From Acanthopleura granulata (Eukaryota; Mollusca; Polyplacophora; Chitonida; Chitonidae), in contig JABBOT010000003.1 of assembly GCA_016165875.1 (NCBI GenBank), positions 31,973,663 through 32,037,662 of the forward strand: a stretch of DNA of 64,000 nt, in the 5' to 3' direction. The position numbers and the translations under genes are program-made. This document shows, piece by piece, positions 43,976 to 54,730 of the stretch (positions are counted from its first letter, which is position 1; every line of letters begins with the position of its first letter). The notes beneath the pieces were generated by a model. The model saw nothing but the letters and a program-made list of their open reading frames with translations. It was not told the origin of the DNA and searched no databases.

Positions 43976-44874
43976 TTTAAATAATAAACTATCCACTTAG
44001 GGAAGAAAAATTTGAAAATTTTGAATTTAGGCGAAAAAATAGCATTTTGAAAACCAGCTCCATTTTCCCAAACTTTCTCTTTATTTTGACTAATATTAAG
44101 GTGAGGTAAATTTTAAAATATTTTATTGAAATCATAAATGGCTTAAAATGGCGCTCACGCAAAAGAATAGATACCAACAAGAACTGTTCAATGTTATAGC
44201 GCGATATCTATCATTCTACAGGCCCTGGGATTTTTTTTGTATCTGTACAGGTACTGATGATACACATAACAGACAAGATAGCAGTGGAAGGTGAATTCCA
44301 AATCTGATTTTCAGGGACAAAAGAAATAATACACTGGTCACACGGTTAGGCCTGATACATTTACCGTAACTGGGTAAGTCACAATACTGAATTAACAAGT
44401 AAGTCAAATTAAGAAAGTACACTTAAACTTTGTCCCAGTCTCCTTCCACAGAACAAAGTTGGAGGTAAAACATAGGAGGAAGCAGGTATGCCAATAATGT
44501 AATGGTAGAGCCACCAACAAGAGCCAAGACAGCCCCGAATTGTGGAATGGTCTCTACCACAAAGAGCACGAGGACCATCATTAGAATCCCAACAACACAC
44601 CTCTTCCGTGTAAAGTCTGAATAAGAAAGGTAAACAATTAAACTGCAGTCAAAAATCATGTAAACATATATAATCTCCAGTCCGTTTGATTATCGTCAAA
44701 ACTACTTCACATCATTCAAATTTCTATATATATTGTATTTAGCAAGCAGGACAATTTTGTTCTCTGAAAATAATTGCACATTTCAATTGGAATTCGCAAT
44801 TCGCAATTGGATGATATCAAGTTCCGGAGGTGAACTGTTGCACAGAAGAGAAATAAATTCTTTTATGAATGGAC

Positions 44875-45045
44875 TATCACCCCTCTGAATATTTCACCTA
44901 TGCGTCGGCTGCCTGCATTACGGTTGGAGTTAAATGGGCAGGGCTCGGGGGAAACCCACGACCATCCGCAGTTTGCTGGCAGATCTCCCCAAGTACGGCC
45001 GGAGAGGGAGCCAGCGTGAGTTGGCCTTGAACTCACAGCGACCAT
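44875..45045 (-). repeat. tRNA-SINE family 1 copy
   Basis: GAATATTTCACCTATGCGTC, GGGGGAAACCCACGACCATC, AGCCAGCGTGAGTTGGCCTT and GAACTCACAGCGACC are clear. It is in the transporter pseudogene, between exon homologues 7 and 6. Confidence 0.85.
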
Positions 45046-46329
45046 TAATCACTGAATGTGTCATTAAAGTAGATAAAGAGTACGATTGAGCCCAATTGAT
45101 TCATTATCTTGTGAAAGAAATTAGTCACTTGAATAATGGAAAAAAGTGGGAAATAACACTGTAATACTTTCAACAGTGCTAAGGCTCACCACGACTAGCG
45201 GTACATTGTTATTATTTTCATACGTTTGTGAAATATATTCTCACTGAATATGGCATACATGTATATGGGATAAAGCAAACCCTTGGGGTATTCAACCCGT
45301 CAGTATTAATGTGCGTATATTATTAATCAATATTATGCATTAAAGTCTGCATGTACTCGGGAATGCAAATAAGTGACGTGTCAAAACAGAAAATGGTGAG
45401 CTGCGATGATACTCACGTTTTGGCACTCTCAGAACTTCCTCAATTTCCTGAGAAACCGGATTCAACACGATGATGAATCCGAAGAGGAGATGAGCCGTGA
45501 TGATGTAAAACATTGGATCGTGAGACACTGTTAGCAGGATGTTAGCCTTGACGTCACTACCGTACACAAAGTAACCCATACATCGCCAGCACAACTGTTT
45601 GGGCCTGCTTAGGTCTCACACATATACACAGTGACACAGCTCAAGACACAGGCCACATTTCAACAGGGGCAGTGATGTAAGTAAATTTTAGAATCTAAGC
45701 TTATTCTTGCCATTTCGAATAACGTCAGGATTAAGAGGAAGTCTTCATACACCATTGGCAGTACGATCAGATGACTCAATTTCATTTTCCGCTGATTTGT
45801 TTCTTTGCATAAAAATCAATACAACATAGGCCTGTATGAGGTATCTGACTTAAGACGCCAAAACCATGACTAAAGGTTAATAACCAACCACCCACTTGAT
45901 ACTGTAACTGAGCCAGTATAGCCTATGATGGAGCAACTAAAACATCGGTCGGTTATGGTTAGAAATGTACATATACATATATCATTATAATTATTTGAAA
46001 ACTTACCCATATATGCCAAGAGGACGACGTACCGGAACTTTGTCTGGTTCTTCATGTCGGTCTGAAAAGTTGGAAATGGGTGACCCCCAAATGCATAGCA
46101 TATTGTCTCAAACGCGGTAAAGAAAAGTATGAATGAGGACGTGGAATGTTTGGCAGTAGTAGTGTCCCTTTGCTGAACTCCATCGTAAATCATATTACAC
46201 ACTAGTATGACACAGGCCATTCATGTGGCAGCTGCCGCTCCGACTCCAACAAACATAGATTTAAACAGACAAAATAAAATACACTAATATCTGTAGAGAA
46301 ATGACAACCGGATGTCTGGTTTAATTTAT

Positions 46330-46410
46330 GTATACATTTTATTTATTTGATTGGTATTTTACCAATATTTTGAATGTTGAATATGTTGAATATTTCACCT
46401 ATACGACGAA
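46330..46410 (-). repeat. tRNA-SINE family 1, short 3' fragment
   Basis: TTTATTTGATTGGTATTTTA and AATATTTCACCTATACGACG mark the tail end of the family only. Confidence 0.6.
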
Positions 46411-47626
46411 TTTAAGTATACAAGGGAACTTTTGTAGATCTTCATGTCTCATTTGATGTTTGAAGTATAGCCACTAGTATGGCCTCAATTTTCAATCTTC
46501 CGAACGTTTCATGTTTTTCCTGTGGATAAAAGAAAAACTGTTTGCAATAAAGGATGAGATCAGTGAAGAATTAATTATAGTAAAAGGAATTTTGCATTGT
46601 GAAAGTATTACCAGAAATCTTTTGGAGTTCCCAGCCACGTGACCGGAAGCAATATGGCTGCTATCAAGAGCAGCCAATAACAAAAGGATATGTCTTTGAT
46701 CAAATCCTGAATGTTCTCCGCTGCTAGTAGCAAGAACACGGTGCATCCGCCAACCATGGTACAGTTGATGGAGAAAGACACCAAATACCTGCAATTATAT
46801 TTATTTATTTACATGATCAGTATTTGACCTTATCTGACACCATACTTCAAAATGAGTTATATTACATAAGAGGTATAAAATGTTTTGAGAACAAGCGGGG
46901 GTAAAGTAAATAAGTGTTTCGATATAAAATCACTGGTGTGATTATAACTTTTATCTACATTATAGTTCATCCTGGCTTTACCAGAAAATCACACAGCAAA
47001 TAATGAAAGTATTTCCTATCATTTATACCCTTGTCAGTCCCCAGAAATGAAGATAGTATGTTTTGGAAGCTCAGTTCAAGATGCTAATAAGTATAAATTA
47101 GCGATAATAAGTATAAATTAGCTATTAAAAGATTTTTGGCTGACCTAAAATTATTAGCTATATTTGTTCCAATGTACCATCCCAGCTTAGGGAAAATGTA
47201 ATTTTCAATTATTTGCGCCAAGTAGAGAGTCTATAACGTAGCTGAAAGGTTCACTAAATGAAATAGTGATTCGCACCATATAAAATGAGCGTTTCCGTCC
47301 GCAGCATACCTTCCTGGCTTCCCTTACGTCACTTGACAAATGCCTGGATAAGGATACCTCACATGACCCTGATACTGCGGATATCTATCTTGAACTATAA
47401 CCCACGACTCTCCTAAAGTTTTGCCTGTGTAGGCGGACAAGATAGCGCAGCCCACTATCAGCAAAATACCGATCCAGCCTGTGAAACAAAGATGCCTTTG
47501 GCTAATTGAGGCATCTCTGTACTGTTTGGTGTTTTGTGGCCATCATGCGTTAAAGGAGCTAGACTCTTGATGCTGGAGACAAAACCATTCTCAGGCCCAT
47601 AAACCTATTAGGCTAACAAAAGTGTA

Positions 47627-47857
47627 AGATAACACATGCACCTAAGCCACCAGAGTGCAAGATATTATATGCACCTAATCCGCCAGAGCACAAGATAACA
47701 CAAATGTGTAAGCCACCAGAGTAGTAGATAACACATGTACGTAAGACACCAGAGTGCAAGATATTACATGCACAGAAGCCACAAGGGTACCAGATAATAC
47801 ATGTACGTAAGTCACCAGAGTACACAGATAACACCTGTACGTCAGTCAGCAGAAATG
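47627..47857. repeat. 33-bp minisatellite, seven units
   Basis: Seven units of 33-34 bp begin AGATAACACATG or AGATATTATATG and contain (C/G)TAAG(C/T/A)CACCAGAGT. Because 33 is a multiple of three, an open frame of 73 codons persists on the - strand, but it is repeat-derived. It is in intron 2 of the transporter pseudogene. Confidence 0.9.
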
Positions 47858-48764
47858 GTCATGCTGCTGGTAGGGCATAGCTGGAGACATGGGTAGTGGG
47901 GCAAACATTTAAAAAGAAATTTTTACAACGTTTTTTGATCTTGTTAACAGAGAAACGTCCAAAGTGTTATAAAAAATAAAGCTCCAATGTCACTGCACAA
48001 ACCCTCAAATGACAAATGCAGGACTTTGCTCTTCAAACATGGAATCCGATTTAAGAAAATTTAAATCACTTGTTTAAGAAAAATTATTAGGGTCAGGTTG
48101 TCATCGAAAGCAGCTAGATATTGTTTAAGATGGTATAAATGGCGGTACGAGATAATCTATCAGCAAGATCAACTGTTATCTATAAATTATCATTGCAGAG
48201 TTCTACATCTTTAATGAATGACACACGCGCAGACACAATTTTTGAGAAAGAGAGAGAGAGTACTGCGTCCGTCGTAAGATAGGAATTTTGAGACGTCAGA
48301 TACCTGCTTGGTCTAGTGACTGTGGCAGGGCGAGCACCACGGACCCCGTCATATCGCCCACCATGAACACCGCCGCTGTGAAGATCGTCAGTCTTAGCAT
48401 GGGTCGGAGACCCTTCTTCCCTGTCAACTTCCTGAAAAACTGGAGCACCTTAACCGCAGCCAATGAAGTGACAGTACCACCAATGTAGAATTCCAGAAAA
48501 AATAACTGAATTGTACTTTTTCCTGAGAAACCAGACAGGTGGATTTGTATTTAGCTTTTAAGAATTAGTAAAACACTAACAGCCATTTTCAGAATAGGCA
48601 TACTCAACCTGCAATTTTTGCACCATGGAGTAGATGTAAACTTTATTGAGTGTAAATAAAACACAGCCGACAAGCAGAGCTTCTCTCTAAGGAATTGGAA
48701 GTGGTCGGAGTTAATGTAACCAGAACAACCCATGTTCCCATGCATGTGTTCTACAAATGTTATT

Positions 48765-48955
48765 TATTTGTTTATTTATTTGATTGCTGTTTTATTGTGG
48801 ACATTATGGCCATTATAACCCACGACCACCCGGCGGACCTTCCCACGTAGGGGAGGAAGTCAGCATGAGCTGAACTTGAACTCACAGCCCTCGCAATGGT
48901 GAGATGCTCTTACGTCATTACGAAGCGCTAGCGCGCTAATCAACCGATCCAGGGA
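48765..48955 (-). repeat. tRNA-SINE family 1, internally deleted copy
   Basis: Tail with GATTGCTGTTTTA, then CATTATGGCC, ACGACCACCCGGCGGACCTT, CAGCATGAGCTGAACTTGAA and GCGCTAGCGCGCTAA. About 60 bases of the body are missing. Confidence 0.8.
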
Positions 48956-49079
48956 GACCCTTCTACATATGTTATCAAAGGATATTGTGTTTACCTGGAC
49001 AGATTTGTCTCTTGTTTTGATAACAACCGGTATTTTCTCCATCCCATCGTCATTGGGGCTTGATGCACCCATTTGTTCT

Positions 49080-50280
49080 TTATAATGAAACGAAGACAAA
49101 GGAATGTTTAATTTTTTTTTACTGAACAAGTGTTTATGACACCGGTATTGTTTATGGGTGAACCGAATCGGAATGAAGCATTGCCCGTCGTCATGTGCCT
49201 GAATGAAAACAGCGACAGATGGATTTGAACCCACTACCCCATTAGTCAAAGGCGGCCCCGAGAAAAAAGGAGGAGTAATCCTTGATTTGGGATGATAAGT
49301 ACGTGTAGGGTGGGATACCCTTGAGCATCAATTTTGAGTTTATTTGGTACTTAGTATATGAGCAGAGAAACAAGTTATTGCTCTATTGAGTCTAAGTTAA
49401 GTCAAATGAAAAAGTTTAAGCCAAATCCTTTGGTCTTAAATTTCTAGTAATTTACAAAGCCTTGTTGCTATTAAATAAAAAATCTCCAAAGAAAGATCTT
49501 GTAGTATGAAATTCATTAAACGAGAGTTCAAAAATTTCGTTTCTTGCAAACTCGAATTTAATAAATTTGACACAGCAGGATCATGAGTTTAAGATTCTGT
49601 CCATCTCATAAATGTAAAGTCGAATAAAAACACAATATTGGGCATCAAATCATCGTGTTTATAAAAGTGCTTGCAGATGTGCGGATTAATTTCAGTGTGC
49701 GACGTCAGTAATTCGCAAGGAGATCAAAGGGCAATATTTATACACAATATAAAATATATGCCACACAAAAGAGTTCAAATTTAGAAATGCCTTTACCGAC
49801 ACAAGTTTGGCTGAACATTACTAGCTATATAATTAAAATTAAGTACTGTTAAGTAAATTAACAGTTTAGGAACACATTTGTCAAACAGAGGCAGACAACA
49901 AGAGGTCACATGACGTAGCACACGCGTCATCTTATAAGTGTGAGAACGCAGCTGACATGCAGATACATGTATGCATACCAGACAAACATCTTACAGAATT
50001 ATGCAACCCCCTTTATGTCATGTTTCGGACCACGTTTATAGAATAAATCAATTTTAAAAATGTAATGTTCTGAAAAAAATAATCACGAACGGTTAAATTT
50101 TACTAAATTCTGTGAAAATTTGAGACTGACTTTGTCTTCGTTTTTCTCGCAATTGTCTCGTAATGTTTTGTTCACACTTATTCAGGATACGCGTGTGTAT
50201 CGCTATATAATACTGAACACAGGTACATCACTAAATCAGTTTACTTATCGATAGAGTCTTGTCTTGCTTGTTTTATTATA
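49080..50280. other. Spacer between the transporter copies, part 1
   Basis: AT-rich sequence. At about 49515-49575 there is an imperfect inverted repeat (AAATTCATTAAACGAGAGTT against AACTCGAATTTAATAAATTT) that resembles the hairpin at 59380-59475. No gene is seen. Confidence 0.4.
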
Positions 50281-50494
50281 GGTGAGTAAGTGGTCGAGGG
50301 GTTAGCGTGCTAGTACTGCACAACGACCAGGAATCTCTTGCTCTGAGTCCGGCGTTTTCCAATTTCCTCTTCGGCCGGACGTGGAATGGTCTGCCAGAAT
50401 CATGCAAGTCGCGGATCACCATCGGGCTCTTTCTGGTTCCCTCTAATCTCAACACTGACAGCCTCTATATAAGTGTGTGCGGTTGATACATGCC

Positions 50495-50690
50495 AGGGTC
50501 ATGACGGTTGTTCAAGCCCAGCTCATGCTGGCTTCCACTTTATACGTGGGAAGCTCTTACCAGCAACCTGCGGATGGTGGTGGGTTACCCCCAGCCTCTG
50601 CCTCCTCCTATAATGCGGACCGCCGTCATATAAGTGAAATAGACTTGAGTACAACGTAAAACACCAAGCCAAATCAAATCACACTTACCA
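50495..50690 (+). repeat. tRNA-SINE family 1, body and tail
   Basis: TCAAGCCCAGCTCATGCTGG, CAGCAACCTGCGGATGGTGG, GACCGCCGTCATATAAGTGA and an AAACACCAAGCCAAATC tail. A separate tRNA-like stretch (GTGGTCGAGGGGTTAGCGTG) precedes it at 50289. Confidence 0.8.
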
Positions 50691-51477
50691 CGGGTAATAC
50701 ATTTGCAGGCCTAGCCAGGATATAAGTCCCTTTTGAATGTACAACAGTTCCATACGTTTTATTGCAGTGTCATGAGGCAGTCATCTTACAAAGGTACATG
50801 TATATGACTTGTATAAAAAGAAGATCAAGGGTAACGAAGATAGCTATGGCAGTATTCAGCCTGTACTATAAAGCATGTCATATGAACACAGAGTACGACC
50901 TTTGCCTGAAGTGTGCTACACTTAAGAAACTGATCTAATAACACACATATTAAGGCCTCCTCCAAGTCAGGGTGCAAGCACAAGAGGTTTAAGATGTTTC
51001 ATGTTGTACCAGGGTGGATTTAGAACGAATGAAGACAGGCAGTAAAATCAGTATATGTGACTGTTCACGCCCCGGTACATTGATTATTGTTTTGTCGTTA
51101 ATTACGTGGCATATTCCAGTTTAGATAAATGCTATTTACACTGTCAGGGTACAATTATTTAGCAGAGCATTTTGTATAGAACAATAGGTGTACGGTTGAA
51201 TACACACAATTATTGTCTTGGTATGAATGGTACGATTCGGGATGGATATTGATAGACAGTCTATGCAAAACCTTAGGTCTACGTGTATTTACATGGTTAT
51301 ATGTTTTAGAAAGACTTACTGAAGAATTTTCACCACCAAATTGAAAGCCAAAACAACTCACTAATTCATAAAACGGTTTCCAGAAAAGGGAGACGTTTCA
51401 AGGAGATACAGGGCACATGAAGATACTCAGTTCTCACGAATTACCCGTTAATTTTTACTGAGATATTACTCGGGGAT

Positions 51478-51735
51478 ATTTATTTCTTTATCTATTTAAT
51501 GGGTGTTTTACGCCGTGCACAGGAATATTTCATTTATACGGTGATGGCCAGCATTATGGCGAGAGGAAACCGGGCAGAGCCTGGAGGAAGCCCACGACCA
51601 TTTACAGGTTGCTGGCAGACTTTATCAGCACGACCGGTGAGGAAGACAGCCAGAGCTAGACTTGAACTCACGGAGGCTGTATCGGTGAGAGGCCCCTTGG
51701 GTTATTGCACGCTAACCAACCTATCGGGGATAAAT
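51478..51735 (-). repeat. tRNA-SINE family 1, near full length
   Basis: Tail, GGTGTTTTACGCCGTGCACA, GAGAGGAAACCGGGCAGAGC, CTTGAACTCACGGAGGC and a head ending GCACGCTAACCAACC. It explains the apparent 122-codon frame on the + strand. Confidence 0.9.
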
Positions 51736-51997
51736 GATGAGCGCACTGAACACCCTGACCTGACTTTGACCATCGATTCACTTCCAAGACGTGTTTCAAT
51801 ACGGTGCACACTTCCTTCATACAGATTAAACCGGTGTGTCCGGCCTGAAACTGTCAAATCCAATTGAGAAGAAACATAGCTGTAATTATATGTTAGCAAT
51901 GTTATTCTGAATATTGTCGCTTATTGCTATCCTGTCATGAAGAAAAGACTTGAAAATTCAGTATTATATCATATGGTTAATGTATGACACAATATTT

Positions 51998-52265
51998 ATC
52001 TATTTATTTATTTGATTGGTGTTTTACGCCGTACTCAAGAATATTACACCCATACGACGGCGGCAAACATTATGGTGGGTGGAATCCGGCCAGAGCCCTA
52101 GGGAAACCCACTACCATCCGCAGCCTTCTGACAGACCTTTCCACGTAGGGCGGGAGAAGAAACCAGCATGTGCTGGACTTGAACTCACAGCAAACGCATT
52201 GTATCCAGGAAGACTCCTGGGTCATTGCGCTTCTGTAGCGCGATAACCAACCGAGTAATGCCACG
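51998..52265 (-). repeat. tRNA-SINE family 1, near full length
   Basis: A second copy in the same orientation about 260 bp away: TTTGATTGGTGTTTTACGCC, GGCGGCAAACATTATGGTGG, TGCTGGACTTGAACTCACAG and a head end GCGCGATAACCAACCGAG. Confidence 0.9.
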
Positions 52266-52269
52266 AATC

Positions 52270-54520
52270 GTATTTGGCTCGTGCTTTAATAAACTGTCAG
52301 GTTTGTTCACTTTGAAGAATCGGGAGCAGCTTGCTATTGATCTACAAAGGGTTGGAGTTGTCAGGCCATGCAAATGCTTTACCTCTGGCAAGGACTTCAT
52401 AATGTACAGTTTATCGTTTTAACAAGCCGGTTATTTGCTGTGGAAAATTAAATACACCCCTGCTCACGCGTTAATATCATTTGGGTTTAAAATAAATCTG
52501 TGCATTATAGTGGAGTGCCTAAAGTTAATGATGTTTTCTATCTTCAGTACTTCTATTATATCGTTTTAAGTAACAGTATATGTTGCCACCAGAAGCCGCG
52601 CTATCCTAGAGTTATCTCCCCTCTTCCGTTGGTACGGAAATTCGGCATATTAATCCCTATGACCGTGCCACACGAATTTGTGAACGAAGATTTGAATAAT
52701 GGACTCAATTCAGTTTTATGAATTAAAGTCCTGGATTCATTTATAAACCGCTGTCTAGAGCGATTCTGTTTGCGATCGCTGTGGTGTAAGTTAATAGATA
52801 TACATGTAGGCCTACAGGTATCAAAGGAAAGAGAAAAAATGGACAAATGATCCATGATCCTTTCGTATGAAAGGCTGTCAAAATTTTTCGTAAATATTGT
52901 TTTCAATATTTTTTTCGATTTTTTCTTAAGGAAAGAAGGATTATTAAAAAGGAATGGTGGGTTATACTGAGAGGCACAATCTATGAGATCCCTTCATTAA
53001 ATTTCACGTTACACACAAGTTCTCTAACTTGGAAAAAAAGAAGTCTTCCTTGTGTCACGTTATTTCAGCAATGGTGATGGCCAAATATAGCTCTGAAGTA
53101 TTAAATCAGATTTCGGTTGTTTTAATTTTCGCTTTGGAGGAAATCTTTACAATGGAAGTCCAATGCATTTGAGCGTAAGTAAACAGGGGCATGTGGTTTT
53201 TCTAACCGTACAAAGTAAACAAGGTAAGTAGTCAGTAGGGAAACAGCATAGATAATTAAGATAAGAGGTATATAATAATGACACGGCGATCCTTGTACTA
53301 ATAACAATTTTATTTATCATTATATTACTCTTGTAATATACCAGTTTAAATACCACATCAAACGGCTCCAAACTTTCAACAGGTTTCAGCGATAAGAACA
53401 TGGTATGATATAGGAATGGGTGTATAAAAATAATTTAATTTGAGTTAAATATCACAGCATAAAAGTTAGTTACATATTTATAAGCAGTGGTCAGAACAAA
53501 AACGACAGACGGTTTAATATATAGTGAGGCATAACATCACAATGGGTGAAACTCTGAATGTAATATGTACACAATATATATGAAACATTCGTAAGAACGG
53601 TTCACCTTTAACGTAGCACCTGCAAACAGACAGCATACACCGGAGATGAATAGAAAACATGTAATCGCGTTAAAATTTTAAAAATTAAAAGACAATAGTA
53701 GGTCACAAATATGATTTCATGAAATAGATATGTAAATAAATTATATATCTATATCTGTACTTAATATCACACATGTGCTGTTATACTTCATGTTAATATT
53801 CCTGTTCTTATAATTCATACAAAGTATCAAAGCGATTCAGCTATCAGATTGTACGAATATCACATAATATTATATAGCTTCATATTGAAAACTATGAAGA
53901 TAGCTACAAGCAAATTTTATGAATACTTGAATACGTAACATAAGTAAAAACTACAAGCATAACTTGATATGCAATATTTCATAATTATCTTTGGCATGAT
54001 TATAACAAAAAATTGTTCAAGGTTTGACTTCTTCCCGTGACCTTTAAAAGTTGGGTTGGTGCTAACTCAACGCATTACACAACAAACTGATTTTTCCATC
54101 AACATCAGTTAGACAACCGTTTTCTACACATTGTCAGCATGACTCAGACGTCTAAAGCGTTGGATCGCTACGGCTTTTAGTAAGGACGTTTGTCAGGTAG
54201 GCTACAAGGCAAAAGGAAGCGATGGAGTCCAGGTACTCCGGTTTTCTACACCCATAAACCTAACCGCTATCACATAAGTGAAAAATTCTTGACTACGGCT
54301 TTATACATCACTCAGATGAATAAATCATAGATGTATATTGATCGCATGGTACACACGATGAGAGCAAAACATGGTGGCTACGGGACAATTCTCCAGGCAA
54401 TGTGGCTAAATGTTACCGCGGAGAACGTTCGCACGACTCGTTACCTATGCCCACAGTTAGGTTTTCTCTTTTCTTGGTATGTTATTATTTGCAATCGGCG
54501 CCATCATTTAACAAAGACAC
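52270..54520. other. Spacer between the transporter copies, part 2
   Basis: AT-rich sequence; open frames (for example 52601-52906 and 53147-53401 on the - strand) lack recognisable features. The 3' untranslated region of the intact transporter should fall here and just above. Confidence 0.4.
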
Positions 54521-54524
54521 ACCA

Positions 54525-54600
54525 AAAAACAAAAAAACAAAACAAAACAAAACAACAACTACAACAAAAAAACAAACAAACAAACAAAAAAAAAACAAAC
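54525..54600. repeat. A-rich simple repeat
   Basis: AAAACAAAAC and CAAACAAACAAAC runs. Open frames reading K/Q/N or F/V/L repeats here are artefacts. Confidence 0.9.
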
Positions 54601-54730
54601 TTCGAACACCAAAAAGTGATAGAAGAAGCACCAGAGTTAAAGAGTATTTCCGAATGAGTACATACGTCTCACATACAAGCAAACTGTCATTTTGGGTAAA
54701 TGAAAATGTATCAAAGTATAAATAGGCTTG

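Larger units (their letters stand above)
44427..49072 (-). pseudogene. Amino acid transporter pseudogene (AAAP family), tandem copy
   Basis: Seven exon homologues in transcript order: 48995-49072, 48304-48431, 47310-47478, 46612-46788, 46007-46253, 45417-45594 and 44427-44616. They match exons 1-7 of the intact gene at 54731-61459, several with identical lengths (78, 169, 190). Lesions: a one-base gain in exon 2 if the ancestral acceptor is used; TAA at 47324-47326; a 12-base in-frame loss in exon 4; a lost AG acceptor and TGA at 46221-46223 in exon 5; losses of 17 and 12 bases in exon 6; GT to TT at the exon 7 donor; no exon 8 found. It keeps introns, so it is a duplicated rather than processed pseudogene. 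Confidence 0.92.

Noticed and set aside
47613..47834. 73-codon - strand frame with repeating Cys/Gly segments
   Set aside because: Product of the 33-bp minisatellite, whose unit is divisible by three.
47627..47857. CRISPR-like array of regular repeats
   Set aside because: Units are contiguous with no unique spacers, and the DNA is animal.
48288..48488. + strand frame over transporter exon 2 copy (and a similar one at 59072-59317)
   Set aside because: Shadows of the - strand transporter exons; the conserved protein is on the - strand.
49515..49575. Imperfect inverted repeat as a separate feature
   Set aside because: Too many mismatches to set boundaries; mentioned only as a likely relative of the 59380-59475 foldback.
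51499..51867. 122-codon + strand frame
   Set aside because: It follows the antisense of a near-full-length SINE and has no protein features.
54331..54725. Frames of about 107 codons with Lys/Gln/Thr runs
   Set aside because: Another A-rich simple repeat; no exon signals and no conserved segment.
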